Source: Streptomyces sp. I05A-00742 (GTDB lineage: Bacteria > Actinomycetota > Actinomycetes > Streptomycetales > Streptomycetaceae). Taken from it: a stretch of 64,000 bases of DNA. This document shows, one piece after another, positions 51,983-59,989 of this stretch; the stretch's first letter is position 1, and each line of letters begins with the position of its first letter. Position numbers and translations under genes: made by a program. The notes beneath the pieces were generated by a model. The model did not search any database. It was not told the DNA's origin and saw only the letters and a program-made list of their open reading frames with translations. The stretch lies in the NCBI RefSeq assembly GCF_013055795.1, contig NZ_JABETO010000014.1, positions 36,503-100,502 on the forward strand. Direction: 5' to 3'.

Positions 51983-52740
51983 GCGCGCACCACCGCGGTG
52001 CCGGACCGCTCGATGTCCCGGGCGTCGTCGGGGCTCAGTCCGGTGTCCGTGATCAGCAGGTCGACGTCGGAGAGGTCGCCGAACCGGGCGAACTGCCGCT
52101 GCCCGTACTTGCCGGAGTCGGCCAGCAGCACGACGCGGCGCGCCGCCGCGATCGTCGCCCGCTTGACGGCCGCTTCGGCGAGGTCGGGCGTGGTGAGTCC
52201 GCCGTCGGGCGAGAAGCCGTTGGTGGCGACGAACGCGACGTCGGCGGCGACCTCGCCGTACGCGCGCAGGGCCCACGCGTCGACGGCCGCGCGGGTGCGG
52301 TGCCGTACCCGGCCGCCGACCAGGTGCAGCGCGATGCCGGGGTGGTCGGCGAGCCGGGCGGCGACGGGCAGGGCGTGGGTGACGACGGTCAGGCCGGACT
52401 CCAGCGGGAACAGTGCGGCGAGGCGGGCCACGGTGGACCCGGCGTCGAGGATCACGCTGCCGTCCGCGGGCAGTTCGGCCAGGGCGGCGCGTGCGATGGC
52501 GTCCTTCTCGTCGGCGGCGGTGGACTCCCGTTCGGCCAGGTCGGGCTCGAAGTCCAGCCGCCCGGAGGGAATGGCCCCGCCGTGCACGCGCCGGACCAGT
52601 CCGGCCCGGTCGAGTGCCTTGAGGTCGCGACGCACCGTCTCGGCGGTGACCTGGAACTCCTCCGCGAGGGAGAGCACGTCCACGCGTCCGCTCTCACGGG
52701 CGAGCCGCAGGATCTCCTGTTGGCGCTCGGCTGCGTACAT
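51979..52740 (-). CDS. fruR: DeoR family repressor of the fructose operon
   Basis: The 253-residue regulator has the DeoR helix-turn-helix at 3-57 (ERQQEILRLARESGRVDVLS, then VTAETVRRDLKALDRAGLVR) and the C-terminal sugar-phosphate-sensing domain with ADGSVILDAGSTV and the family GLTTPDLAEAAVKR. The likely effector is fructose-1-phosphate. It is first in the operon and probably represses it through repeated ACAGA sites in its own leader. Confidence 0.92.
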   Translation of the reverse strand: MYAAERQQEILRLARESGRVDVLSLAEEFQVTAETVRRDLKALDRAGLVRRVHGGAIPSGRLDFEPDLAERESTAADEKDAIARAALAELPADGSVILDAGSTVARLAALFPLESGLTVVTHALPVAARLADHPGIALHLVGGRVRHRTRAAVDAWALRAYGEVAADVAFVATNGFSPDGGLTTPDLAEAAVKRATIAAARRVVLLADSGKYGQRQFARFGDLSDVDLLITDTGLSPDDARDIERSGTAVVRA

Positions 52741-52803
52741 GGGGTGAGGGGTCCGTTTCTTGCCCGGGTCTGTGGTTTTGACGGAAGCGTACGGGCGGCA
52801 TCA

Positions 52804-52839
52804 ACAGAAGTAAACAGACTCGGGCATACAACAGACAGA
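52804..52839 (-). promoter_or_regulatory. Cluster of ACAGA repeats, candidate FruR operator
   Basis: ACAGA occurs at 52804, 52814, 52831 and 52835, the last two overlapping, in a stretch also containing AACAGAAGT. DeoR repressors often bind several short direct repeats. The cluster lies 64-99 bases upstream of the fruR ATG. Confidence 0.5.
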
Positions 52840-52898
52840 AGTGGGCATCCGTACCCAAGAAAGGGAAGAGAGAGACCGGTCCACCTGACCGACTATTT

Positions 52899-52930
52899 GC
52901 ACTAGAACATATTTTCCTTGCCTCTAGTGC
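52899..52930. promoter_or_regulatory. Inverted repeat at the GNAT promoter
   Basis: GCACTAGA and TCTAGTGC are perfect 8-bp arms 16 bases apart around the A/T-rich ACATATTTTCC. This is the promoter position of the next gene, whose ATG follows at 52954 without a ribosome binding site, so the transcript may be leaderless or nearly so and be repressed at this dyad. Confidence 0.5.
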
Positions 52931-52953
52931 GACCCTTCACTACCTTTCCCGCC

Positions 52954-53550
52954 ATGATCGCAACGCTGCCCGCAGCCACCACCGTTCTCACCGGCCGCCA
53001 CGTCCGGCTGGAACCGCTCGGCCACGCCCACACCCCCGACCTCTTCGCGGCCGTCGGCGGCGACGAGGACCTGTGGCGGTGGACGTCCTCGCTCACGCCG
53101 CACACCGAGGAAGAGCTGGACGCGATCGTCGCGAGCCGGCTGGCCCGCCCCGGGTGCGTCCCGTTCGCGGTGATCCACCTGGGCAGCGGCCGGGCCATCG
53201 GCACCACCTGCTACTTCGACGCCAGTGTGCAGGGCGAGCAGGTGGAGGTGGGCGCCACCTGGTACGGGCGGGAACACTGGGGCACCGTCGTCAACCCCGA
53301 GTGCAAACTGCTGCTGCTCACCCACGCGTTCGAGGAGCTCGGCATGGGCCGGGTCGTGTGGAAGATCGACCACATGAACGAGCGCTCCCAGAAGGCCGTG
53401 CTCCGCCTCGGCGCGGTCCAGGAGGGAACGTTCCGTCGCCACATCCGCCGGCCGGACGGGACTTGGCGGGACAGCGTCTGGTTCTCCATGCTGCGCGACG
53501 AGTGGCCCGCGGCCAAGGCCCGGCTGGAGGAGCGCGTGGCCCGGGTCTGA
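52954..53550 (+). CDS. RimJ-type GNAT acetyltransferase
   Basis: The 198-residue protein is of the GNAT group that acetylates alpha-amines or small molecules: VLTGRHVRLEPLGHAHTPDL at the N terminus, WYGREHWGTVVNPECKLLLL with the acetyl-CoA loop in a degenerate form, and MGRVVWKIDHMNERSQKAVL then RLGAVQEGTFRRHIRRPDGT. The acceptor is unknown. ATG 52954 has no Shine-Dalgarno; the inverted repeat at 52899-52930 covers its promoter. It is divergent from fruR and convergent with an exporter gene. Confidence 0.87.
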   Translation: MIATLPAATTVLTGRHVRLEPLGHAHTPDLFAAVGGDEDLWRWTSSLTPHTEEELDAIVASRLARPGCVPFAVIHLGSGRAIGTTCYFDASVQGEQVEVGATWYGREHWGTVVNPECKLLLLTHAFEELGMGRVVWKIDHMNERSQKAVLRLGAVQEGTFRRHIRRPDGTWRDSVWFSMLRDEWPAAKARLEERVARV

Positions 53551-53613
53551 ACCCGAAGACCCCTAAGGGTCTGACCCCGAGCCCCCACGACGGGCGGGAG
53601 CCCCGGACACAGC

Positions 53614-53657
53614 GTGGCCCCCGTCCGGAATAACGAATTCCAGGACAGGGGCCGCAC
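53614..53657. terminator. Bidirectional terminator between GNAT and exporter genes
   Basis: GTGGCCCC, TCC and GAAT pair with ATTC, GGA and GGGGCCGCAC across symmetric internal loops, giving an interrupted hairpin between convergent stops at 53550 and 53686. Confidence 0.55.
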
Positions 53658-53685
53658 CATCAAACACGCGTGCTCCGCGCTCCTC

Positions 53686-55179
53686 CTACGCCGCTATCGG
53701 CTCCCCGGTCTCCGCCGGCACCACGTCCTCCACAACCTCCGCCCGGGAACGCTTCGGCAGCGCGAAGATCAGCGCCAGGACCAGGACGAGCAGCCCGGCG
53801 ACCCACCACAGCGCGGAACGGTACGCGTCCCCGAACGCGACCGCGGACTGCCCCTTGGCCACCGCATCCTCGTCCAGCACGCCGAAGAAGACCACGGAGA
53901 CCAGCCCGAGGCCGACCGCGTTGCCCAGCTGCTGCGTGGTGTTTATCAGGCCGGAAGCGGAACCCGCGTGCTCCCGCGGCACCTCGGAGAGGACGGCGTC
54001 GGTGAGCGGGGCCACGACGAAGCCCATGCCGGCGCCCATGACCGTCAGCGGCAGGGCCATCTGCCAGGGCGTGATGTCCGCGCCGTAGTGCCCGGCCTCC
54101 CAGATGTAGATCAGCACACCGGCAGCCATGATCACGGCGCCCGCCTGGAGGACCTTCCGGCCGAAGCGCGGGACGAGCTTCTGCACGGAGACCCCGGCGG
54201 TCACGGCGACGGCGATCGAGAACGGTATGCCGGTCAGGCCGGACCGCAGCGCGCTCCACCCGAGGCCGAGCTGCATGTACAGCGTCCAGCAGAGGAAGTA
54301 GATGCCGGAGACGATGCCGAACGCCAGCTGCACGCCGATGCCGGCGGCGAAGCTCTTGACCGTGAAGAGGGAGAGCTCGACCAGCGGCGAACCGTCCCTG
54401 CGCTTCTTGTGCCGCTCGTAGACGACGAACAGGGCCAGCACGACCGCGCTGCCGCCCATCATCAGGAAGCCCCAGAGCGGCCAGCCCAGTTCCCGTCCTT
54501 GGGTGAGCGGGTAGAGGAACATCACGATGCCGACGGTCGCCAGGGCGACGCCGACGAGGTCCAGCTTCAGCGCGTGCTCGGCCTTCGACTCGGCGATGAA
54601 GCGGCGGCCCAGGATCAGCCCGGCGACACCGACGGGGAGGTTGACCAGGAAGATCGGCCGCCACTCCAGGCCGAACAGGTTCCACTGGGTGAGCAGCGCG
54701 CCCAGGATCGGGCCGGAGACCGCGCCGAGCCCGACGATCGCGCCGAACATGCCGAAGACCTTGCCGCGCTCGTGCGCCGGGAAGGTGGAGTGCACGATGG
54801 CCAGCACCTGAGGCACCATCAGCGCGGCTGTGCCGCCCTGGAGAATACGGGCGACGACGAGCAGGTGCGGGTCGCCCGCGACGCCGCAGAGCATCGACGC
54901 GAGGGTGAAGCCCCCCATGCCGAGCAGGAAGACCCGCCGGCGGCCGTATATGTCCCCGAGGCGGCCACCCGTGATCAGGCCGGCGGCGAAGGCGAGGGCG
55001 TAGCCCTCGGTGATCCACTGGAGGACGCTGAACGAGGCGCCGAGGTCCTCGCTGATGCTGGGCATCGCGATGTTGACGATCGTCACATCGACGAGGTCCA
55101 TGAAGGACGCGGTCAGCACGACGGCCAGCGCGATCCAACGGCGGCGGTCGAGGGGCGGATCGGTGCTCAGGGAGCTCAC
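53686..55179 (-). CDS. DHA2 family MFS drug exporter
   Basis: The 497-residue protein has 14 membrane segments with the DHA2 signatures LVDVTIVNIAMPSISEDLGA (motif D1), GGRLGDIYGRRRVFLLG (motif A) and GPILGALLTQWNLFGLEWRP followed by the family IFLVNLPVGVAGL. It probably exports hydrophobic drugs or dyes with protons. GTG 55179 gives SSLSTDPPLDRRRWIALAVV. It is divergent from a WYL regulator, which is a strong candidate controller. Confidence 0.93.
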   Translation of the reverse strand: MSSLSTDPPLDRRRWIALAVVLTASFMDLVDVTIVNIAMPSISEDLGASFSVLQWITEGYALAFAAGLITGGRLGDIYGRRRVFLLGMGGFTLASMLCGVAGDPHLLVVARILQGGTAALMVPQVLAIVHSTFPAHERGKVFGMFGAIVGLGAVSGPILGALLTQWNLFGLEWRPIFLVNLPVGVAGLILGRRFIAESKAEHALKLDLVGVALATVGIVMFLYPLTQGRELGWPLWGFLMMGGSAVVLALFVVYERHKKRRDGSPLVELSLFTVKSFAAGIGVQLAFGIVSGIYFLCWTLYMQLGLGWSALRSGLTGIPFSIAVAVTAGVSVQKLVPRFGRKVLQAGAVIMAAGVLIYIWEAGHYGADITPWQMALPLTVMGAGMGFVVAPLTDAVLSEVPREHAGSASGLINTTQQLGNAVGLGLVSVVFFGVLDEDAVAKGQSAVAFGDAYRSALWWVAGLLVLVLALIFALPKRSRAEVVEDVVPAETGEPIAA

Positions 55180-55229
55180 GGGGTATTGCCTTCCACTTCG
55201 TTTTCCGGGTGGCCCACGCTAGATCCCGC

Positions 55230-55250
55230 CTAGGTCAAGCTATGTCCTAG
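55230..55250. promoter_or_regulatory. Candidate operator between exporter and WYL regulator
   Basis: CTAGG and CCTAG flank TCAAGCTATGT, 21 bp in all, with further CTAGAT copies on both sides (55220 and 55247). It lies between the divergent starts at 55179 and 55271, and overlaps the expected -10 region of both. Confidence 0.5.
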
Positions 55251-55270
55251 ATACCTGGCACGCTGGCGTT

Positions 55271-56257
55271 ATGACCGACACACCCGTACGGCTTCTTAAT
55301 CTGCTCTCCCTTCTGCAGACCCCACGCGAGTGGCCGGGCAGCGAGCTCGCGGAGCGGCTCGGGGTGAGCCCGCGGACGATCCGGCGGGACATCGAGCGGC
55401 TGCGCGACCTCGGCTACCCCGTACAGGCAACGATGGGAGCGGTCGGTGGGTACCGGCTGGCGGCCGGGGCGGCGATGCCTCCGCTGGTCCTCGACGACGA
55501 GGAGGCGGTCGCCATCGCGGTCGGCCTGCGGGCCGGGGCCGGGCACGCCGTGGAGGGCATCGAGGAGGCGTCCGTACGGGCGCTCGCCAAGCTCGAACAG
55601 GTGCTGCCGTCCCGGCTCCGCCACCGCGTGACCGCCCTCCAGGCCGCGACCGTTCCGCTGACCTGGGGCGACGGCGCGACCGTGGATCCCAGGACGCTCA
55701 CCGTGATGGCCTCGGCCGCGACCGGGCACGAGCGGCTGCGCTTCACCTACCGCACCGGCGAGGGCGTCGAGACCAAGCGCCTGGTGGAGCCGAACCGGCT
55801 GGTCAGCACCGGCCGCCGCTGGTACCTGGTCGCGTACGACAACGACCGCGAGGACTGGCGCACCTTCCGGGTCGACCGGGTCAGCGAGCCCTTCGCCACG
55901 GGCGCGCGCTTCGAGCCGCGCGAGCTGCCGGTGGAGAACGCGGCGGAGTTCATCAAGGGTTCCATGCCCCGGCCGCAGTCGGAGCTGCGGCTGGTGGTGA
56001 CGCTGCACGCGCCCGCGGCGGGTGTGGCGGCCCGGCTGCCGCACTGGATGGGGGCGCCGCAGCCGGTGGACGACGGTACGTGCCGGCTGGACACGGAGTT
56101 CCCCGGCTCCGTCGAGTGGGTGGCCTTCCACCTGACGATGCTGGACTGCGACTTCGAGGTGCACGAGCCGGAGGGCCTGGTCGCGTACGCCCGCGTGCTG
56201 GGCGAGCGGATCACCCGGGCGGCGGCGGGCGGGACGGCGCCGGAGGCGCGGGCCTGA
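55271..56257 (+). CDS. WYL-domain helix-turn-helix regulator
   Basis: The 328-residue protein has an HTH-11 DNA-binding domain (about 6-60: LLNLLSLLQTPREWPGSELA, then LGVSPRTIRRDIERLRDLGY) and a WYL domain (about 140-230) with the characteristic RRWYLVAYDNDREDWRTFRV, which binds small ligands or nucleic acid in related proteins, followed by a WCX-type end. It is divergent from the DHA2 exporter and is probably its inducible regulator. Confidence 0.92.
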   Translation: MTDTPVRLLNLLSLLQTPREWPGSELAERLGVSPRTIRRDIERLRDLGYPVQATMGAVGGYRLAAGAAMPPLVLDDEEAVAIAVGLRAGAGHAVEGIEEASVRALAKLEQVLPSRLRHRVTALQAATVPLTWGDGATVDPRTLTVMASAATGHERLRFTYRTGEGVETKRLVEPNRLVSTGRRWYLVAYDNDREDWRTFRVDRVSEPFATGARFEPRELPVENAAEFIKGSMPRPQSELRLVVTLHAPAAGVAARLPHWMGAPQPVDDGTCRLDTEFPGSVEWVAFHLTMLDCDFEVHEPEGLVAYARVLGERITRAAAGGTAPEARA

Positions 56258-56274
56258 TTTCAGGAGCGTGCTGG

Positions 56275-56316
56275 TGGAGCGTGCCGATGCTCCGCTGATG
56301 GAGCGTGCCGATGCTC
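56275..56316. repeat. Two 18-base direct repeats
   Basis: TGGAGCGTGCCGATGCTC occurs at 56275 and 56299, a 24-base period; each copy holds the dyad GAGC/GCTC. A third partial copy (GAGCGTGC) follows at about 56320. Confidence 0.8.
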
Positions 56317-56358
56317 TTGAGCGTGCATTGCATAAGCACGCATAAGCGGACATAAGAA

Positions 56359-56392
56359 GGACCCCGACGCAGGGGGGGAGGCGCCGGGGTCC
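56359..56392. terminator. Terminator between WYL gene and hrdD
   Basis: GGACCCCG and CGGGGTCC form an 8-bp stem around a G-rich loop, between the convergent stops at 56257 and 56414. A CCCTTTT tract follows on the plus strand. Confidence 0.65.
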
Positions 56393-56413
56393 GGTCTATG
56401 AGGATATGCCCTT

Positions 56414-57409
56414 TTAGGCCGCCGCGTCGAACCCGGTGGCGTGAGCCATCTTCTTCAGCTCCATGAGCGCGTGCTTCTCGATCTGCCGGATCCGCTCCCG
56501 GGTGAGCCCGTGCTGCTTGCCGACCTCCGTCAGCGTGCGCTCCCGGCCGTCCTCGATCCCGTAGCGCGCCTTGATGATCGACGCGGTGCGGTGGTCGAGC
56601 CGGCCGATGAGGGTCTCCAGTTCCTCGCTGCGCAGCAGCGCGATGACCGACTGCTCCGGCGACACGGCGGAGGTGTCCTCCAGCAGGTCGCCGAACTGGG
56701 TCTCGCCCTCGTCGTCCACCGACATGTTCAGGCTGACCGGGTCACGGGCCCAGTCGAGGACGTCGCCGACGCGCTCGGGCGTGGTGCCCAGCTCGGCGGC
56801 GATCTCCGTGTGCTCCGGGTCGCGGCCGTTCTCCCGGTTGAACTCGCGCTGGACCCGGCGGATGCGGCCCAGCTCCTCGACGAGGTGGACGGGGAGCCGG
56901 ATGGTGCGCGACTGGTCGGCGATCGAGCGGGTGATCGCCTGGCGGATCCACCAGGTCGCGTAGGTGGAGAACTTGAATCCCTTGGTGTAGTCGAACTTCT
57001 CCACCGCGCGCACCAGGCCCGCGTTGCCCTCCTGGATCAGGTCCAGCAGCGGCAGCCCGCTGCGCGGGTACCGGCGGGCGACGGCGACCACGAGCCGCAG
57101 GTTCGACTTGATGAAGACGTCCTTGGCGCGGGCGCCCTCGTCGGCTATCGCCTCCAGCTCCTCGCGCGAGGCGCCCCCCGCCTCGCCGGACTCCAGACCG
57201 TCGAGGAGCTGCCGGGCGTACACGCCCGCCTCGATGGCCTGGGAGAGCTCGACCTCCTTGGCGGCGTCGAGCAGGGGCGTCCGCGCGATCTCGTCCAGGT
57301 ACATGCCGACCAGGTCGCGATCGGCGATCTCGCCCGAGGCGCGAACACTGCGTGCCTCGTCGGCGTCCTTGGTGGCGGACTGACGACGGGCGACGGCACG
57401 GGTTGCCAT
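56414..57409 (-). CDS. hrdD: RNA polymerase principal-type sigma factor HrdD
   Basis: The 331-residue sigma-70 family protein starts MATRAVARRQSATKDADEAR and has regions 1.2 (IADRDLVGMYLDEIARTPLL), 2 (NLRLVVAVARRYPRSGLPLL, DLIQEGNAGLVRAVEKFDY, FKFSTYATWWIRQAITRSIA), 3 and 4 (RTLTEVGKQHGLTRERIRQI). Sequence and length match HrdD, one of the non-essential principal-like sigma factors of Streptomyces; there is no large N-terminal region as in HrdB. The start at 57409 fits HrdD. A SigR-type promoter lies upstream, consistent with the known control of hrdD by the disulphide-stress sigma factor. Confidence 0.92.
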   Translation of the reverse strand: MATRAVARRQSATKDADEARSVRASGEIADRDLVGMYLDEIARTPLLDAAKEVELSQAIEAGVYARQLLDGLESGEAGGASREELEAIADEGARAKDVFIKSNLRLVVAVARRYPRSGLPLLDLIQEGNAGLVRAVEKFDYTKGFKFSTYATWWIRQAITRSIADQSRTIRLPVHLVEELGRIRRVQREFNRENGRDPEHTEIAAELGTTPERVGDVLDWARDPVSLNMSVDDEGETQFGDLLEDTSAVSPEQSVIALLRSEELETLIGRLDHRTASIIKARYGIEDGRERTLTEVGKQHGLTRERIRQIEKHALMELKKMAHATGFDAAA

Positions 57410-57491
57410 GCGTACTCCCTTGCGATGAGACGGTCGCGGGATTTTGCGATAAGGCGGGCGGGGCTCGCTCTGCGAACCCGTCCGAAGGAAA

Positions 57492-57519
57492 GAACGACTG
57501 CAAACAGGACAGAATTCCC
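57492..57519 (-). promoter_or_regulatory. SigR-type promoter of hrdD
   Basis: On the minus strand GGGAAT (57519-57514), exactly 18 bases, then GTTC (57495-57492) fit the SigR consensus GGGAAT-N18/19-GTT. Transcription would begin near 57485, leaving a leader of about 75 bases before ATG 57409. This matches published inclusion of hrdD in the SigR regulon. Confidence 0.7.
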
Positions 57520-57579
57520 CAGAGGCGCCTTCTTTTTTACGATCATGCAGTACCCTGTCCCGCCACGAAGGGGGACGGG

Positions 57580-58119
57580 ATGCCACAGAAGCCGCAGGCG
57601 CCACAGGACGTCCAGGTCAGGCCGGGTGCCGAGGGAGACCTCACGGCCCTCACGGAGATCTACAACCACTACGTCCGTGAGACGGCCGTCACCTTCGACA
57701 TCACCCCGTTCACTCCGGAGGAACGCCGTTCCTGGCTGGGCGCCTACCCACTAGACGGGCCTCATCGCCTTCTGGTTGCCCAGGAGGTTCCGGACGGCCG
57801 GATCCTCGGCTACGCGACCAGCAGTCCCTTCAGGGCGCGCGCCGCCTACCGCACGTCGGTCGAGGTGTCCGTCTACTGCGCGCCCGACGCGACCGGCCGG
57901 GGCATAGGCGCCCTGCTGTACGCGGAGCTCTTCGACGTCCTGGCGGGCGAGGACGTGCACCGCGCCTACGCGGCGGTCGCCGAGCCGAACCCGGCGTCCG
58001 ACCGGCTCCACCGGCGCTTCGGCTTCACCGCCGTGGGCACCTTCCGGGAGGTGGGGCGGAAGTTCGGCCGGTACTGGGACGTGACGCACTACGAGCGGCC
58101 TGTGGGCGGCGACGGCTGA
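57580..58119 (+). CDS. Phosphinothricin N-acetyltransferase-like GNAT
   Basis: The 179-residue GNAT belongs to the PAT/YncA-type group: VQVRPGAEGDLTALTEIYNH and YVRETAVTFDITPFTPEER at the start, the acetyl-CoA loop YCAPDATGRGIGALLYAELF (about 104-123), and VAEPNPASDRLHRRFGFTAV with FREVGRKFGRYWDVTHYERP. These last features are typical of the phosphinothricin/methionine sulfoximine acetyltransferases. The true substrate is unproven. AGGGGG precedes ATG 57580. It is divergent from hrdD, so the two share a promoter region. Confidence 0.9.
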   Translation: MPQKPQAPQDVQVRPGAEGDLTALTEIYNHYVRETAVTFDITPFTPEERRSWLGAYPLDGPHRLLVAQEVPDGRILGYATSSPFRARAAYRTSVEVSVYCAPDATGRGIGALLYAELFDVLAGEDVHRAYAAVAEPNPASDRLHRRFGFTAVGTFREVGRKFGRYWDVTHYERPVGGDG

Positions 58120-58190
58120 CCGATACGGCCCGTCGGTGGCGCCGGCTGACCGATGCCGCCCATGCGCGGCGCCGGCTGATCGATTTGCCG
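58106..58190. repeat. Three-copy degenerate repeat at the GNAT stop
   Basis: GGCGCCGGCTGACCGATGCC recurs three times with changes (GGCGACGGCTGACCGATACG, then GGCGCCGGCTGATCGATTTG), at a period of about 29-30 bases. The first copy includes the stop codon of the acetyltransferase (GGC TGA), so stop-containing ends have been duplicated downstream. Confidence 0.75.
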
Positions 58191-58282
58191 CCGGACGGGC
58201 GCGGGTGTGCGCTGGACCTACAGGGGAACCGGTTCCCCCGGACGGGCGCACCGCCCCCGGGGGCGGACGAGAGGAGCCCCGC

Positions 58283-58744
58283 ATGCCGGCGCATTCGATC
58301 CTGCCCCACCGCACCCCGGAGGGTCCCGGTCCGGTGCCGAGAGGAGCCCATCTCCCCGCCCGCGGGACCCGGGCCGGACCGGTCCCGGACCGCAGCCGCC
58401 CCGCCTGGGCGGTGCCCGCCGCCCTGGGCTTCGTCCTCTTCCTGTACACCGTCTTCCTCGCGCACGAGAACGGCTTCTCCGAGCTGGGCGGCTGGCTGCT
58501 CGGCCTGGTCACCGCCGCCGTCGCCACGGGCATCGGCTACGGGCTGGTCCGCGAGCGCAACGCGATGATCACGGAGGTCCGCGCGGCCACCTACGGGGCG
58601 CTCGCCGGCATCACCATCGGCTTCCTGCACAGCGTGGCCGGCGGCACCTGGCTGCGGTCCCTGGGCATCGGGCTCGCCTGTGCCGTCCTGGTGGGCCTGG
58701 CTTCGTACAACCTCTTCCACTGGCACGAGAAACACGGCCGCTGA
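58283..58744 (+). CDS. Small integral membrane protein
   Basis: The 153-residue protein has a Pro-rich N-terminal region of about 45 residues and four membrane segments (about 48-64, 72-90, 104-119 and 124-141), with FLYTVFLAHENGFSELGGWL and TYGALAGITIGFLHSVAG. GAGGAG lies before ATG 58283. I do not recognise a family; related small membrane proteins are common in Streptomyces. It lies between two unrelated genes in the same direction. Confidence 0.72.
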   Translation: MPAHSILPHRTPEGPGPVPRGAHLPARGTRAGPVPDRSRPAWAVPAALGFVLFLYTVFLAHENGFSELGGWLLGLVTAAVATGIGYGLVRERNAMITEVRAATYGALAGITIGFLHSVAGGTWLRSLGIGLACAVLVGLASYNLFHWHEKHGR

Positions 58745-58842
58745 CCTCGCGGGCGCAGCCAGGAGGCGGGTAGCGGAGGGCTGGCCGAGGGCCGGAGGCG
58801 TACGTCCCCAGACCGTTACTGGAGGGACAGGAGACGCCTAGC

Positions 58843-59907
58843 GTGACGGGCATGACAGAGACCGACGCGAGCGGCACGCTCGACGAAGCCCTGGAACGTC
58901 TCCACTCGGCAGGCCCGGAATTCGAGGGCTGGCTCACCAATCACGCACCCATGACCGTCGAGGCGCTGGTCCGGCACGGTCACGCGCCCGTCGTCCACCG
59001 CTGGCTCGACGGGTACCGGCAGAGGCTGGAGGACATGCCGGCCCGCACCGGCGTCCGGATCGACGACGCGACGTGGCGCGAGGGCCTCGGCGATCCCGGC
59101 CGGCTCGGCGACTGGATCGCGTACTTCACGGACCGGCTGACCGAGCGGCCCTGGCGCGAGGTACTCACCGAGTGGTGGCCCCGGCTGCTGCCCGGCATCA
59201 CCGGCGGCGCCACCCATGTGGTCATCCGCACCGGCCACGCCGTGCGGATCCTCCTCGACGGCGACGAGAGCGCCCCGCGCGTGGCGGAGCTGGGCCACGC
59301 CCTCGGCTACTGGGCGGCCCGCCACCGGACGCTCCCCGTGGCCCCCGTACCGACGGGCACCACCGGGATCGCCGCCGCGCTGGCGGGCATGCCGGGCATC
59401 GCGGACGCCGAGGGCGGCATCCGCGAACGCTTCGCCCGGCTGCCCGGTACGCCCGGCTGGCCGGCCGCCGCGAACTCCCTCCGGCCGCCCACCGGACCGG
59501 ACGAGGTGCCGGCCCTGCTGGCCGAGCTGGTCCGCGAGACGGTGCTGCGCTACGGCGACCACGCCAACGGCGGGCCGGTCATGCTCGTCCACTCGGCCAC
59601 CGCGCCCAACGCCGTCCTGCGCACCCTGCCGGCGCTCCCGCGCGATCTGTGGGTGCCCAGTTTCCTCGCCGCCTGGGAGGCGAGTGCGTCGGTGACCGCC
59701 GCCTATCCCGCTCCCGGGGCGCTGCCGGCGGTCACCGGGGCACCGGCCACGGCCGACGAGGCGTTCGCGCGGGCTGCGGAGCACGGCGACGAGCACACGA
59801 TCAAGTTCACGGACACCGCGGTGGATGTGGCGCTGACCCAACCGGACGCCGCGGAGGGCGCGTTGGCGGCCACGGTCCGTGCCGTCGAGCTGATCGATGC
59901 GGTCTGA
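58843..59907 (+). CDS. Questin oxidase-like family protein
   Basis: The 354-residue protein matches the questin oxidase-like family (formerly DUF4243), with the conserved NHAPMTVEALVRHGHAPVVH at the N terminus and a central GGATHVVIRTGHAVRILLDG. Founding members carry out oxidative ring cleavage of the anthraquinone questin in fungi; bacterial members have no proven substrate. GTG 58843 has AGGAG nine bases upstream; ATG 58852 is an alternative. A strong terminator follows. Confidence 0.87.
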   Translation: MTGMTETDASGTLDEALERLHSAGPEFEGWLTNHAPMTVEALVRHGHAPVVHRWLDGYRQRLEDMPARTGVRIDDATWREGLGDPGRLGDWIAYFTDRLTERPWREVLTEWWPRLLPGITGGATHVVIRTGHAVRILLDGDESAPRVAELGHALGYWAARHRTLPVAPVPTGTTGIAAALAGMPGIADAEGGIRERFARLPGTPGWPAAANSLRPPTGPDEVPALLAELVRETVLRYGDHANGGPVMLVHSATAPNAVLRTLPALPRDLWVPSFLAAWEASASVTAAYPAPGALPAVTGAPATADEAFARAAEHGDEHTIKFTDTAVDVALTQPDAAEGALAATVRAVELIDAV

Positions 59908-59945
59908 CGGCGGCTTAACGGGCGAACGGGGGACGGGGAGGCAGG

Positions 59946-59989
59946 GGGTGAGCGGGAGGGCGGGGGCGGGTCCGCCCTCCCGCTCACCC
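59946..59989. terminator. Long hairpin at the convergent ends
   Basis: An 18-bp perfect stem (59946-59963 with 59972-59989, 8-base loop) separates the questin-oxidase-like and dioxygenase genes. It overlaps the dioxygenase stop codon (59984-59986), so that the end of the coding sequence is part of the hairpin. Confidence 0.85.

Noticed and set aside
53614..55233. Plus-strand frame of 539 codons opposite the DHA2 exporter
   Set aside because: The translation is Gln/His/Asp-rich low complexity; the exporter on the minus strand is complete with 14 membrane segments.
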